A stretch of DNA of 56,901 nucleotides, taken from assembly GCA_023415575.1 (NCBI GenBank), contig JAEZKF010000058.1, positions 1 through 56,901 on the forward strand, given 5' to 3'. This document shows, one piece after another, positions 46,199 to 55,738 of the stretch; position 1 is the stretch's first letter; every line of letters begins with the position of its first letter. The DNA is from Bacillota bacterium. GTDB lineage: Bacteria > Bacillota > Clostridia > Oscillospirales > Ruminococcaceae. The notes below the pieces were generated by a model. That model was not told where the DNA came from. It did no database searches and saw nothing but the letters and a program-made list of their open reading frames with translations. The position numbers and the translations under genes are program-made.

Positions 46199-46690
46199 TT
46201 ACCACAATCCCCAAAGGGTTCCGTTGACGACGATACCAAGCGCAACCTGAAGAATGATGGCTACAACTGTAATGATAATGCATCTTCTGATAGGCTTTTT
46301 GAGCGTAGTGGAGATAGAGCTTGTGATGATAAGCATGCTGGCGATTATACCGATAGCAATACCAATGATACCGCAGAAGAACCAGCCGATGACAAGCAGG
46401 GCAATCGGCATAGCGTTAACCCATGCCGGAACATTGTTAAGCGGAACATAGGGCTGTTTGGAGTCGAGATAAACGCCGTCTACGGCGAGGTCTACCTTGT
46501 TGCCGATGGCGGTGAGGTTTAAAACCTTGCTGCCCAGAGCAATCGGTTCGTCAATCATCTGAAGAGCCCAGTTTTTGCTCTTAACCGGTGTTTCAACGCC
46601 ATCAATGATTTTGACGGTTTTTAAGACTCCCTTCTTGTAGCTGATGGTGTGAGTAACCCCATCAATGTCTACCTGCCAAGTTTTCAACAA
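46199..46690 (-). CDS. Small membrane protein with beta-rich N-terminal domain
   Basis: About 163 residues. Three consecutive TTG codons (46693, 46690, 46687) follow AAAGGGGAAA; 46690 gives the best spacing. Residues 1-85 alternate like a beta domain: TWQVDIDGVTHTISYKKG, KIIDGVETP, DLAVDGVYLDSKQPYVPL. This faintly recalls FAIM-type folds (W-x-V-x-x-DG start, repeated DG turns). Then come two membrane segments (about 92-120 and 135-160). Function unknown. A possible promoter is TTCATT (46746-46751) and TATTAT (46723-46728), 17-bp spacer. Confidence 0.75.
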   Translation of the reverse strand: MLKTWQVDIDGVTHTISYKKGVLKTVKIIDGVETPVKSKNWALQMIDEPIALGSKVLNLTAIGNKVDLAVDGVYLDSKQPYVPLNNVPAWVNAMPIALLVIGWFFCGIIGIAIGIIASMLIITSSISTTLKKPIRRCIIITVVAIILQVALGIVVNGTLWGLW

Positions 46691-46919
46691 CAATTTCCCC
46701 TTTCATACATTTTGGTGATACTATAATACCGCAAAAGAATGGAATAATGAAGTATTATATCAAATATAATGTAATTATTTATAATGATTGTAAGGTGTGA
46801 CAAAGAATATTGGGCTCGTTTGGTGCAATAAGCGCATAGAATATGGGTGATTTTCAAGAAAGAAGGAAAGAAAATGAAAGTTCGCAGGATTAGCATGCTT
46901 CGCTCAGTCTTCTTCATGT
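46691..46919. other. AT-rich intergenic segment
   Basis: Contains the probable promoter of the small membrane protein and nothing else I can support before repeat locus 10. Confidence 0.35.
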
Positions 46920-47198
46920 ACACCTCATCAGTCTCGCTGCGCTCGACAGTCTTCTCAACGTCAAGCAGTGCTTGACGTACAAAGGAGAAGCCATTGAGGA
47001 GCAAGAGCTAAAAGCCTTCTCCTTATAGGAGAAGGTGGCGCGTCAGCGCCGGATGAGGTTCTAACGTCAAACAAGTTTGACGTATAAAGGAGAAGCCAAA
47101 ATTACGGCATGGCTTAAGCCTTCTCCTATAAAGGTCAAACGGAGTTTGACCTTGGGAAGAGTGGAAGGCGAATCTTTCAGCGAGACTGATGAGGTGTA
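46920..47198 (+). repeat. Mosaic palindromic repeat, locus 10 (two fused copies)
   Basis: First copy 46922-47059: ACCTCATCAG, ACGTCAAGC/GCTTGACGT, core, GCGCGTCAGCGC and CCGGATGAGGT. Second copy 47060-47198 lacks a left terminus, carries ACGTCAAAC/GTTTGACGT, core, GGTCAAAC/GTTTGACC and one GGCGAATC arm. Its right end has been replaced by an inverted left end (CAGCGAGACTGATGAGGTGTA). The stretch 47199-47430 holds no further feature besides the downstream gene's start. Confidence 0.87.
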
Positions 47199-47430
47199 GA
47201 GGAGAAGCCGCAAAATCAAACCTGCGTCACATAGCATTATCCACCCTACACCTTGGATTCACTCCTTTTCAAAATGGCCTTGCACCCACTTAACCAGGAA
47301 ATAATGCGGTTGCGTATTGGAAGTAACAGGGGTATAATATATAAGTTGGGGACAGGGCTAAAAGCCCCGCAAAAAAGCCCCAGCAATTCTCGATTTGAGA
47401 ATAATGCACAAGAAAGGTCTCGAGGACAAT

Positions 47431-48240
47431 TTGAAGCAATACGAAATCTGGGATATGCACGGGCATATCTTCCCAACAAAGATTGCCGCAAAGGCGGCGG
47501 ATGCCATCGGGGAGTTTTATGATATTCCGATGCGTTATGTCGGCGACAGCGACCACATGATGCAAAGCGGCGGGCAGATCGGCATTACAAGACAGCTCGT
47601 GTGCTCCAGCGCCACAACCCCTGCCCAGGTGCAGTCCATCAACGACTTTATCGCAGCCGAGTGCAAGGCCCACCCGCACTTTATTGGCTTTGGCGCCCTA
47701 CATCCCGATATGGAGGATGCCGAAAAGGAGATTATCCGCATCAGGGAGCTTGGTCTTGTTGGGGTTAAGCTGCATCCCGACTTTCAGCAGTTTGCAATCG
47801 ACAGCCCCCGCGCTATCTCCCTATACCGGACGGTAAGCAAGCACGGCCTGCCGATACTCTTTCACACCGGCGACGACCGGTATGATTATTCCTCACCCAA
47901 AAGACTTGCAAATGCGATGGACAAGGTGCCCGATCTAGTAGCAATTGCAGCCCATTTCGGCGGCTACACCGAATGGGACATTGTGCCGACCTGTCTAAAC
48001 CGTGAGAACGTCTTTTTTGATACCTGCAGCTCGCTCATGATTCTAAAGCCGGAAAGGGCTGTCGAGATGATTCACACCCTCGGCAGTGACCGCTTCTTTT
48101 TCGGCGTGGACTTCCCCATGTGGGACCACAAGGAGGAGCTTGAGAGGTTTCTTGCACTTCCCTTAACCGAGCAGGAGCGCGAGGATATCCTATGCAATAA
48201 CGCAAAGCGCTTCTTTCAAAAGCTGGGTATTTCGGTATAG
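47431..48240 (+). CDS. Amidohydrolase (TIM-barrel metal-dependent hydrolase)
   Basis: 269 residues from the TTG at 47431, which has GAGG 5 nt upstream; an ATG at 47404 is in frame but has no site. Amidohydrolase-2 family: metal-binding DMHGHIFP, VGVKLHPDFQQFA, LFHTGDD, AAHFGGYTEWD and the final metal/catalytic Asp in FFFGVDFPMWDH. Members include decarboxylases and hydrolases of the ACMSD type; the substrate is not evident. Monocistronic. Confidence 0.9.
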   Translation: MKQYEIWDMHGHIFPTKIAAKAADAIGEFYDIPMRYVGDSDHMMQSGGQIGITRQLVCSSATTPAQVQSINDFIAAECKAHPHFIGFGALHPDMEDAEKEIIRIRELGLVGVKLHPDFQQFAIDSPRAISLYRTVSKHGLPILFHTGDDRYDYSSPKRLANAMDKVPDLVAIAAHFGGYTEWDIVPTCLNRENVFFDTCSSLMILKPERAVEMIHTLGSDRFFFGVDFPMWDHKEELERFLALPLTEQEREDILCNNAKRFFQKLGISV

Positions 48241-48668
48241 CGGGATAATCACCATGTTTATGCATTTTTGCCAATAGGGCGCAGCGTTTTTCGTGGATAA
48301 AAATCCTTGTTTTTTGCGTGAATGCAAAAACACGGTGTTTGCAAAAATTGATTGATAATTTCTTTATGATTTGTTTACAAAAGTGCACTTTTTGTCTGCT
48401 ATGATTATGTCGTTAAAGCTCCGCACAATCGGCATAGCTATGCCGTTTTGTCGCCTTTATAGAGTCATACGCAAGGTCGGGCCTTTGGAAAGGCAAGGGG
48501 CCAGACCGAATATTGACGACATAAGGGAGCGGGGCATTTGATAAGAAAAACCACACGTACATTGCAAGACAAGCCTTGCCCTTAAAAGGGGCAGGCCCAA
48601 GCGACATTCTGAAAAAAGGCTTAGTCCTAAAACGGATAAAAGCCAAAAGAAAGGACAAGGAGCTTACA
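48241..48668. other. Long leader region of the Gld-type ABC operon
   Basis: Includes a perfect 14-bp palindrome AAAAGTGCACTTTT (48379-48392), a possible operator, close to a TATGAT (48401-48406). Downstream are GC-rich pairings GGTC..GGCC/GGCC..GACC (48475-48515) and a TGCCCTT/AAGGGGCA hairpin (about 48575-48595). The 260-nt leader is longer than usual; no gene is seen in it. Confidence 0.45.
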
Positions 48669-49637
48669 ATGATTGAGGTAAAAGGCCTCACCAAACGCTA
48701 CGGAGGCAAGTGTGCGGTTGACAACATCAGCTTCAAGGTAGAAAAGGGTGAGATACTGGGATTCCTCGGCCCCAACGGAGCGGGTAAGAGCACCACGATG
48801 AATATCCTGACGGGATACCTGTCGGCAACCGAAGGTTCTGCCTTCATCGGTGAGTACGACGTGCTCGAAAACCCCATCGAGGCAAAAAAGCAGATCGGTT
48901 ATCTGCCTGAGCAGCCCCCTTTGTACATGGACATGACCGTAAAGGACTACCTCTCGTTTATGTACGACCTAAAGAAGGTCACGCTGCCCAAGACTGCGCA
49001 TATCAAAGAGGTATGCGAGCTTGTAAAGATCACCGATGTGTACAACCGGATTATCAAGAACCTATCCAAAGGTTATAAGCAGCGTGTCGGTCTTGCCCAG
49101 GCACTGCTCGGCAACCCCGATGTGCTGATTCTTGACGAGCCGACGGTCGGCCTTGACCCCAAGCAGATTATCGAAATCCGCAACCTGATTAAGAGTCTGG
49201 GCAAAAAGCATACCGTTATCCTTTCGTCGCATATCCTGCCTGAGGTTCAGGCAACCTGCGAGCGCGTAATTGTTATCAACAAGGGTAAAATTGTCGCAGA
49301 CGATACACCCGATAACCTCTCGCACGCCCTGAGCACCGACCACAACTTCATCGTCCGCATTGACGGGCCGGAGGCTGAGGTCACAAAGCTTATTTCCACC
49401 ATCCCCGGTATGGTTAAGGTCACCTGCATGGGCCAGCGCGAAAAGAGCGCTTTTGACTATACCCTTGAGGCTGAGGAAGGCGTGGATATCCGCCGCGAGC
49501 TCTTTAGCCGCCTTGCCGACCGCAACTGGCCGATACTCGGTCTTAAGAGCACCGAGCTTACGCTGGAGGACATCTTCCTGCAGCTGACCAAGGATGATGC
49601 GGCGACATCGGAAAAAGCCGGAGGTGACCAGAAATGA
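48669..49637 (+). CDS. ABC transporter ATP-binding protein (GldA-like)
   Basis: 322 residues from the ATG at 48669 (AAGGAG 6 nt upstream). Walker A GPNGAGKST (34-42), Q-loop YLPEQPPLYMDMTV, signature NLSKGYKQRVGLAQAL, Walker B VLILDEPTVGLDP, H-loop ILSSHIL. The extra C-terminal domain (about 225-322) is typical of the GldA/CcmA-type ATPases. It energises the membrane protein encoded next, whose start overlaps its stop by 4 bp. The transported substrate is unknown in non-gliding Firmicutes. Confidence 0.95.
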   Translation: MIEVKGLTKRYGGKCAVDNISFKVEKGEILGFLGPNGAGKSTTMNILTGYLSATEGSAFIGEYDVLENPIEAKKQIGYLPEQPPLYMDMTVKDYLSFMYDLKKVTLPKTAHIKEVCELVKITDVYNRIIKNLSKGYKQRVGLAQALLGNPDVLILDEPTVGLDPKQIIEIRNLIKSLGKKHTVILSSHILPEVQATCERVIVINKGKIVADDTPDNLSHALSTDHNFIVRIDGPEAEVTKLISTIPGMVKVTCMGQREKSAFDYTLEAEEGVDIRRELFSRLADRNWPILGLKSTELTLEDIFLQLTKDDAATSEKAGGDQK

Positions 49638-50338
49638 TTGCAATACTCAAACGTGAACTAAAGGCGTACTTTGCATCGCCCATCGGTTATATCTTCCTTG
49701 CTGTGTTCTGCCTGTTTGCCGGCATCTTCTACTTTGCCGCCTGCCTGACTGCACAGAGCTCGGACATCAGCGCGGTATTTTCGTCGATGTTTACCATTGT
49801 GTTGTTCTTAATCCCCATCCTCACCATGCGCTTACTCAGTGAGGACCGCAAGCAGAAGACCGACCAGGCTCTTCTGACTGCACCCATCAACCTCTTTTCG
49901 CTTGTAATGGGCAAGTTCCTTGCAGCACTCATACTCTTTACCATTGCCCTTTCCGTGACCTTCATTATGATGCTGGTTCTTGCAGCCTTTGGTGCCGTGG
50001 AGTGGTCGGTGTTCCTTTCAAACTTCATAGGCATGCTGTTTATGGGCGCTGCCATGATCTCCATCGGCCTGTTTATCTCGTCGCTGACGGAGAATCAGGT
50101 GGTTTCGGCTGTTGCGAGCTTTGCCGTTATGCTCGGCCTGTGGCTGCTTGACGGCATCGGTTCGCTTGTTTCCAACTCGGTAATAAAGACCGTCTTTTCA
50201 AGCCTTTCGGTTGCCCAGCGCTACTCCGAGTTCACCATGGGCTTGTTTGACCTATCCAACGTTTTATTCTTCTTAAGCATCATTGCTGTATTCATTTTCT
50301 TCACCATTCGCGTATTTGAGAAGAGGAGGTGGGCTTGA
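49634..50338 (+). CDS. ABC-2 type permease (GldF-like)
   Basis: 234 residues with six membrane segments: MIAILKRELKAYFASPIGYIFLAVFCL at the start, TIVLFLIPILTMRLLSEDRKQKTDQALLTAP in the first third, then four more helices. The RLLSEDRKQKT segment is characteristic of GldF-type permeases. Overlaps the ATPase gene (ATGA) and ends in the start of the next gene. Confidence 0.93.
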   Translation: MIAILKRELKAYFASPIGYIFLAVFCLFAGIFYFAACLTAQSSDISAVFSSMFTIVLFLIPILTMRLLSEDRKQKTDQALLTAPINLFSLVMGKFLAALILFTIALSVTFIMMLVLAAFGAVEWSVFLSNFIGMLFMGAAMISIGLFISSLTENQVVSAVASFAVMLGLWLLDGIGSLVSNSVIKTVFSSLSVAQRYSEFTMGLFDLSNVLFFLSIIAVFIFFTIRVFEKRRWA

Positions 50339-51813
50339 TGAAAAAATCAAATCTCAAGGCCGCCCTTCAAAACCGCCGGTTTAAGTATGGAAGCTTTGCA
50401 ACGCTTATCTCGGTTGGCTTTGTGGCCATCATTGTTATTTTAAATATCATCGCTACCATCTTGGTTGACCGTTATCCGCTGACCATTGATATGACCAGCG
50501 AAAAGGTGTTCCAGCTCTCCGACGAAACCATCAACTTCTTAAAGGAGCTTGATGAGGACGTTGAGATTAAGGTGCTTGCAAAGAAAGAGGATTATCTCAA
50601 CGCAAGCGAATACTATGCTCAGGCCATCACGGTTTTGGATAACTACCAGAAGTACTCCGATCACATCAAGATTGAGTACATCGATATCATCAAGGACCCT
50701 TCCATCGTTTCCAAGTATCCCGACCTGTCGCTTGCCTCGGGCAACATCTTAGTCAGAAGCGACAAGCGCTACAAGAAGCTCCTTGATTCCGACCTGTTTA
50801 ACACAGACTTTGACTACACCTACTATTCGCAGTACATTACCTCCTCCAAGGCTGAGCAGGTGCTGAGCTCTGCGATTGAGTATGTCACATCGGACCATAC
50901 GGTGCTTGCTAGCATCATTACCGGTCACGAGGAGACCGAGAGCGCAGGCCTTTCAAAAATCCTGTCGCTCATTAACTTCGACACCGTTTCTCAGCGCATC
51001 CTGAGCGAGGACATCAACCCCGATGCCCAGTTTGTTATCATCAACGCCCCGATGCGCGACTACACCACCGATGAAATCAAGCGCTTAGAGCTCTTCCTTG
51101 AAAACGGCGGCAACTACGGCAAGAACCTTCTGTACTTTGCCGACAGTGAACAGCCCGACCTGCCCAACCTCGAGGCCTTCTTAGAGGATTGGGGTATTAA
51201 GATCGGCGACGGCATTGTGTACGAGACGAGCACCAATATGCTTGCCAACGCCCAGTATCCCTTCTATTCCTTTACAGAGTATTCCAGCGATGATTACACT
51301 TCCTCCATCAAGGACCGCGATCTTCTTGTAATGATGGCATACGGCAGGCCCTTGACTACGCTCTTTGAGGGCAAGGGAAGCATCTCCACAACCCAGCTGC
51401 TCGGTTACTCCGATACCAGCTACATCTACCCGATGGATCCGCCCGAGGGATATACACCGAGCGAAAACGACGAAAAGGGGCCCTTTGGCGCCCTTATCCG
51501 CAGCCAGAAGCTGCGTTATGACGGCACCACCCCGCTGACCTCCAACGTGTTCGTGTTCTCCACCTCGCTTGCTGTGGATGAGTCGATTACAACCAGTACG
51601 GTAATCGGCAACGCGGAGTATATCACCGAGATGCTCAACACCCTCAGCGAAAAGGAAACCACGCTCAACATCGTTTCCAAGAAGATCGGCTCCAGAGAGA
51701 TTAACATCAATGCGGCACAGATCATCGTTCTTGGTTTTGTATTTGTAATCTTGCTGCCGCTTGTAGTTCTCTCAGCCGGCATCGTTGTATGGATTAAGAG
51801 GAGAAATAAATAG
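50338..51813 (+). CDS. GldG-family ABC transporter auxiliary protein
   Basis: 491 residues from the ATG at 50338 (GAGGAGGTG 6 nt upstream), overlapping the permease stop by one base. N-terminal membrane anchor (about 21-45), then a large extracytoplasmic domain beginning with YPLTIDMTSEKVFQLSDETINFLKEL, the DUF7088/GldG motif, and a second membrane helix near the C-terminus (about 462-486). In the family this domain resembles intraflagellar-transport IFT52-like folds. Probably forms the outside part of the transporter complex with the DUF4340 protein. Confidence 0.9.
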   Translation: MKKSNLKAALQNRRFKYGSFATLISVGFVAIIVILNIIATILVDRYPLTIDMTSEKVFQLSDETINFLKELDEDVEIKVLAKKEDYLNASEYYAQAITVLDNYQKYSDHIKIEYIDIIKDPSIVSKYPDLSLASGNILVRSDKRYKKLLDSDLFNTDFDYTYYSQYITSSKAEQVLSSAIEYVTSDHTVLASIITGHEETESAGLSKILSLINFDTVSQRILSEDINPDAQFVIINAPMRDYTTDEIKRLELFLENGGNYGKNLLYFADSEQPDLPNLEAFLEDWGIKIGDGIVYETSTNMLANAQYPFYSFTEYSSDDYTSSIKDRDLLVMMAYGRPLTTLFEGKGSISTTQLLGYSDTSYIYPMDPPEGYTPSENDEKGPFGALIRSQKLRYDGTTPLTSNVFVFSTSLAVDESITTSTVIGNAEYITEMLNTLSEKETTLNIVSKKIGSREININAAQIIVLGFVFVILLPLVVLSAGIVVWIKRRNK

Positions 51814-51815
51814 CT

Positions 51816-53306
51816 ATGAGCAGTAACGGCAAGAAAAAGACAAACAAACGCACGGTGACTTTACTTGCGGTGCTTGCAGTTATCCTGCTTTTGGGCGGTG
51901 CGCTTGCGTTTTTGCTGCTGGGAGGCGGCGGCGAAGGCGACAATACGTCCTCTGTTATCAGCGATTCTGAGGATGCCAAATATCTGATTACGGATAAGAA
52001 GGCTGAGGACGTAAAGAGCGTTACAGTCAGCAACACAAAGGGCACCTACAACATCACAAAGAGCGGGGATAGCTTTACCATCTCGTCCTACCTCTCGGAT
52101 ACGGGCGAAACGGTGACAATCCCGAGCGATGTAATATTCACAAGCTCTGCCGTTAAGTATGTTGTAGACTCCCTGTTCTCCGCAACAATCACCGGTACAA
52201 TTGAAAACGGCGCTGATAACCTTGCGCTCTACGGTCTGCAGGACCCATTCTGCAAGGTAGATGTTGCATATGCGGACGGCTCGTCCTTTACCTTTAGCAT
52301 CGGCAACGAGGCGCCCGATACCACCAACTACTATGTCTACAATCCCGCGACCAAAGAGGTCGGCCTGATTGCAAAGACCAGCTTAACAAGGCTCACGGTC
52401 GAAAAGGAAGACTTTGTGGATTTGACCCTTATTCCTTCGCAGGAGAGCAATGAGCAGTACTTTGAAAAGATTGTTCTCGCCGGCACCAGCCGCCCTGAGC
52501 CGATTGTGCTTGAGCCGATACTCAAAGAATCCGATTCGTCGGACGATACCGCTGCTCTCATTTCTAGCGGATACCAGATGGTCTCCCCGAGGCAGATGGA
52601 GGTAGACTCCAACAATGCTACGGCAGTAACTACTTCGCCGTGGGGCCTGCAGGCATCGGATGCAATTTATATCATGCCCACCGAAGACCAGCTTGTTGAA
52701 ACCGGACTTGCCGAGCCGTTTTCCACCCTGACATTGACCTTTGGTGGAAACACGGTAGAGCTTAAGCTCGGCAATAAGAATGCAGACGGCAACTACTACT
52801 GCATGACCTCAAAGAATAACGCCATCTTCATTGTCAACAGGGGCCTTGTAACCTGGGCGGAGTTTAAGCCGTTTGACCTCTACTACAAGCTCGCCTGCGT
52901 GCCGAACATCAAGACGGTTTCGGCTGTTACGGTTGAGTTTGACGGCAAGACCCACCGGTTTGACCTTACTCACGGGGAGGACGACACCCTGACCGTGAAG
53001 TACAACTCCAATAAGGAGATGGATAGCGAGATATTCCGCTCGTACTACCAGCTTCTTATCAGCGCAAAGGGCGAGTATGAAGCAGCCGAGATTCCCGAGG
53101 ATGCTGCGGTGCAGATGAAATATACCTACGAATATCTGGACAAGTCGCAGCCGAGCGTCGTGGAGTTTAAGCAGATTAACGACCGCCGCTATGCGATTCT
53201 CCTAAACGGCGATGTCATCTACGCGGTGCGCGCCATGTATATCGACAAGGTGAAAACCTCGCTCGACCAGGCGCTAGCCGGCGAAAAGGTCATTATCACC
53301 TGGTAA
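51816..53306 (+). CDS. DUF4340-domain membrane protein
   Basis: 496 residues. An N-terminal membrane segment (about 14-34) is followed by an acidic/Ser linker and a repeated beta-rich extracytoplasmic region: DVKSVTVSNTKGTYNITKSG, LALYGLQDPFCKVDVAYADGSSFTFSIGNE and a second similar half. DUF4340 proteins always accompany GldG-type operons. It begins two bases after the GldG stop and is the last gene of the four-gene operon; a bidirectional terminator follows. Confidence 0.9.
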   Translation: MSSNGKKKTNKRTVTLLAVLAVILLLGGALAFLLLGGGGEGDNTSSVISDSEDAKYLITDKKAEDVKSVTVSNTKGTYNITKSGDSFTISSYLSDTGETVTIPSDVIFTSSAVKYVVDSLFSATITGTIENGADNLALYGLQDPFCKVDVAYADGSSFTFSIGNEAPDTTNYYVYNPATKEVGLIAKTSLTRLTVEKEDFVDLTLIPSQESNEQYFEKIVLAGTSRPEPIVLEPILKESDSSDDTAALISSGYQMVSPRQMEVDSNNATAVTTSPWGLQASDAIYIMPTEDQLVETGLAEPFSTLTLTFGGNTVELKLGNKNADGNYYCMTSKNNAIFIVNRGLVTWAEFKPFDLYYKLACVPNIKTVSAVTVEFDGKTHRFDLTHGEDDTLTVKYNSNKEMDSEIFRSYYQLLISAKGEYEAAEIPEDAAVQMKYTYEYLDKSQPSVVEFKQINDRRYAILLNGDVIYAVRAMYIDKVKTSLDQALAGEKVIITW

Positions 53307-53317
53307 TCAAAGCAATA

Positions 53318-53346
53318 AAAAAGAGCCTGCGTATGCGGGCTCTTTT
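53318..53346. terminator. Bidirectional terminator between convergent operons
   Basis: AAAAAGAGCCTGC/GCGGGCTCTTTTT around GTAT; A- and T-tracts on both sides serve both the ABC operon and the PH-domain operon. Confidence 0.93.
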
Positions 53347-53367
53347 TGATTTGGGGAATGGAACCGC

Positions 53368-54822
53368 CTACAGCCCGAGCTCCTTTGTCACCTCGCTGCG
53401 GGAGAGGCCCTTGACGCGGTGGGGGCGTGCAAACCGGTTTTGCTCGGAGAAGGTGTACACAAGCAGATCACACGACCCGCCTAGGCGCTGAAAGAAGCTC
53501 TGGCGAATACTAATCAGCGCGATGTGGCAGGGCTTAACCGCCACGGTGTGCAGGATATAGCCGCTTGAATACCGCAGGGTGAGAGCTCCCTTTTCAAACG
53601 AAAGCCCCGCGGTCAGGTAGTCGACAATCTTTAATAAAAACAGCCAGCCGAGTGGAATACAGCTCATCAAAAACACAAAGCGGGATACATCTCTCCAAGA
53701 CGGGAAGAGGTAGAGGGCAATGCAGTAGATGATAACAAGCCCGATAGCCGAAAGCAGGGTGGAATAGAGGTAGCGAAACCAAGCGCCCCGCCTCGGCTTA
53801 ATCGAGCGGGCATGCGGGCGTATGCCGGGCAAAAGGCCGCCGAGCATGGGGGCAAGGTCGCGCCGCGTGGCGGAGGGGATGAGGACGGATGCCTCGTCCT
53901 TGTCCTTGCCGTAGCCGGTACACCGGATAAAAACAAGATAGATGCGAAGGAGTCTGGTCATCACGCTTTGGCGGATATCAAGGTAAAACACCTTGTCGAT
54001 GCGCACACTATACCGACGGCGGGTGATAAGGCCCGCGTCAATCGTGAGTAGGGAACCCGTGCGGGCGATGCGAAAGCGCACAAGCCGCAAAAGGTTGCGC
54101 AAAAACCCGATAAACCACCCGCCGAGGATGATAAGGGCAATCATTGCGGCTAGGGGCGGGACACCGTAGGAGATGGAGGAGACCGTCTCGGAAATCCTTG
54201 CAAGCAGCGAAAGAACGCGGCCCTGCAGCTTTTCACCGAGGATGTCGCCCGCGCGGGAGATTAAGGTTGCCGCAAACACCACACCCGCAAAGCTGTTAGA
54301 CAAAAAGGCGGAAAGGGCCGCAATATGCAGGGAATGGGGAAACAGCACCTTGCGGGTTCCGCGCGATTTATCACACGAGCTTATGCGCTTGCCGAGGGCA
54401 TTTTCTGCGTCGCGCCTGCGGACGATGAGCTCAAAATCATATTTTCGCATACTGCCGCCCGAGGTATCGGCGCGCAGGATGACAGCACCCAGAGGGCGGA
54501 GCAAAAGAGGGTATTGGGTGGACATGGTGGCGATGTTTTGCATGGGGATATAGACTGTCTGCCGATAAAATAGCCCCTTTTTGAGGTACAGCCCAACCTC
54601 GTCAAACCAAAAGACAGTCAGCCGCCAGCGAACGGCGGCAAGACCTGTGATGAACATGAGCACCAAAATATCAAACCATGCCCCTTGGGCCCATGCAATG
54701 ATAGTTCCGGCGCGCAGGGCAAGCAAAAGCCCGCGCGCAACCGGAATGATAAGCAGGTACATGGCGCGGGAGAGGTAGCCCGCGATGGCGATGGGGTGGG
54801 GGCGTAGGTATTGGGTGGTCAT
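53368..54822 (-). CDS. PH-domain membrane protein YdbT-like
   Basis: 484 residues from the ATG at 54822 (AAGGCGG 9 nt upstream; a TTG two codons earlier is possible). Membrane helix pairs near 12-65, 165-245 and 365-400 alternate with three bacterial PH (bPH2) domains: VFWFDEVGLYLKKGLFYRQTVYIPMQNIATM, SLLTIDAGLITRRRYSVRIDKVFYLDIRQSVM and GALTLRYSSGYILHTVAVKPCHIALISIRQSF. Same length and layout as Bacillus YdbT, which with YdbS affects resistance to certain antimicrobial peptides. Follows the ydbS-like gene by 112 bp. Confidence 0.88.
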   Translation of the reverse strand: MTTQYLRPHPIAIAGYLSRAMYLLIIPVARGLLLALRAGTIIAWAQGAWFDILVLMFITGLAAVRWRLTVFWFDEVGLYLKKGLFYRQTVYIPMQNIATMSTQYPLLLRPLGAVILRADTSGGSMRKYDFELIVRRRDAENALGKRISSCDKSRGTRKVLFPHSLHIAALSAFLSNSFAGVVFAATLISRAGDILGEKLQGRVLSLLARISETVSSISYGVPPLAAMIALIILGGWFIGFLRNLLRLVRFRIARTGSLLTIDAGLITRRRYSVRIDKVFYLDIRQSVMTRLLRIYLVFIRCTGYGKDKDEASVLIPSATRRDLAPMLGGLLPGIRPHARSIKPRRGAWFRYLYSTLLSAIGLVIIYCIALYLFPSWRDVSRFVFLMSCIPLGWLFLLKIVDYLTAGLSFEKGALTLRYSSGYILHTVAVKPCHIALISIRQSFFQRLGGSCDLLVYTFSEQNRFARPHRVKGLSRSEVTKELGL

Positions 54823-54934
54823 AGACAATAACCGCCTTTTGCAGTTTGAGTGGTGTCAATTGCCGCGGAAATCATGTTCGGAAATATTGTCAGCAGGGCA
54901 AAAGGAAAACATAGCGTATGTTATTTTGATAATA

Positions 54935-55375
54935 TTACTGATTGTTGTCAAACAATTGGGGCAGAACGGCGGTGACGCAGGAGAGGGCGTTGTCATCAAG
55001 GCCATATAATGCAAGCGAGGCCCCCGGGCTGCGCAGGCGGACGGTGTGAAGATGGAACATCATATCAAGGATAGACCGCTCCACCGCCGAAAACTGGATG
55101 TTCTTGATATACAGGTACCGCGCGGTTTTGTTGAGCACCCCGCCTAAAATAAGCACATACTCGCTTGTTATCTCATACCGAAGACTGCGGTAGCGGGCGG
55201 GCAGGTACCATACAAAGAGGACTGAGAATACCACAAGTATAAAAGCGGTTGTCCATAACCATAAGGCGTCTGAAAAGAGGGAGAGCAAAGAAAGCGCAAG
55301 ACACAAAAGGATGGTGCAGACAAAGGTCAGCACCCACCAAACATACAAGAGCCGGATGCTCGGCACCTGCTTCAT
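54935..55375 (-). CDS. PH-domain membrane protein YdbS-like
   Basis: 146 residues: two membrane helices (about 8-32 and 38-58), then one bPH2 domain (YEITSEYVLILGGVLNKTARYLYIKNIQFSAVERSILDMMFHLHTVRLRSPG). First gene of the YdbS-YdbT pair, which presumably form one membrane complex. No strong ribosome site beyond GTAGATG; the start is the first ATG. Confidence 0.88.
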   Translation of the reverse strand: MKQVPSIRLLYVWWVLTFVCTILLCLALSLLSLFSDALWLWTTAFILVVFSVLFVWYLPARYRSLRYEITSEYVLILGGVLNKTARYLYIKNIQFSAVERSILDMMFHLHTVRLRSPGASLALYGLDDNALSCVTAVLPQLFDNNQ

Positions 55376-55738
55376 CTACTCGCCCCCCTTTGTTGTGTGA
55401 TTCGCTTGCGGTCGTGCAGGATTAACCTATCAATCTGCAGATGATGTGCATATCGCGCTACTGCATTAGCTTTGGCAAAGACTGCACGCATTATGTTGTA
55501 TGCTTATCGTGCAAAAGCGGCCGCTATTAGGATATTCGTGTATTCATGGCAACATTCGTACAATCATGAAAAGCAAACGCGATTATGCTAAAAACGGCGT
55601 AACAAAGCGCATCAAACACAAAAGATATTTACCCTTACAAAGCTAGACAGAAAGGATAAATAAAAATCAAAAAACCTAATTTTCGAGCGAATGAGAAAGA
55701 AGCGAAAAATCCATATTTTCAAAACGGAGTTTCATGCA
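55376..55738. other. Intergenic stretch without recognised features
   Basis: No gene, repeat copy or convincing promoter found; a poly-purine track AAAAATCAAAAAACC near 55665 marks the sleB-proximal end. Confidence 0.35.

Noticed and set aside
46187..46522. Plus-strand 111-codon frame opposite the small membrane protein
   Set aside because: Highly polar Asp/Asn-rich translation typical of the antisense of a membrane protein; the minus-strand gene has membrane helices, a ribosome site and a terminator.
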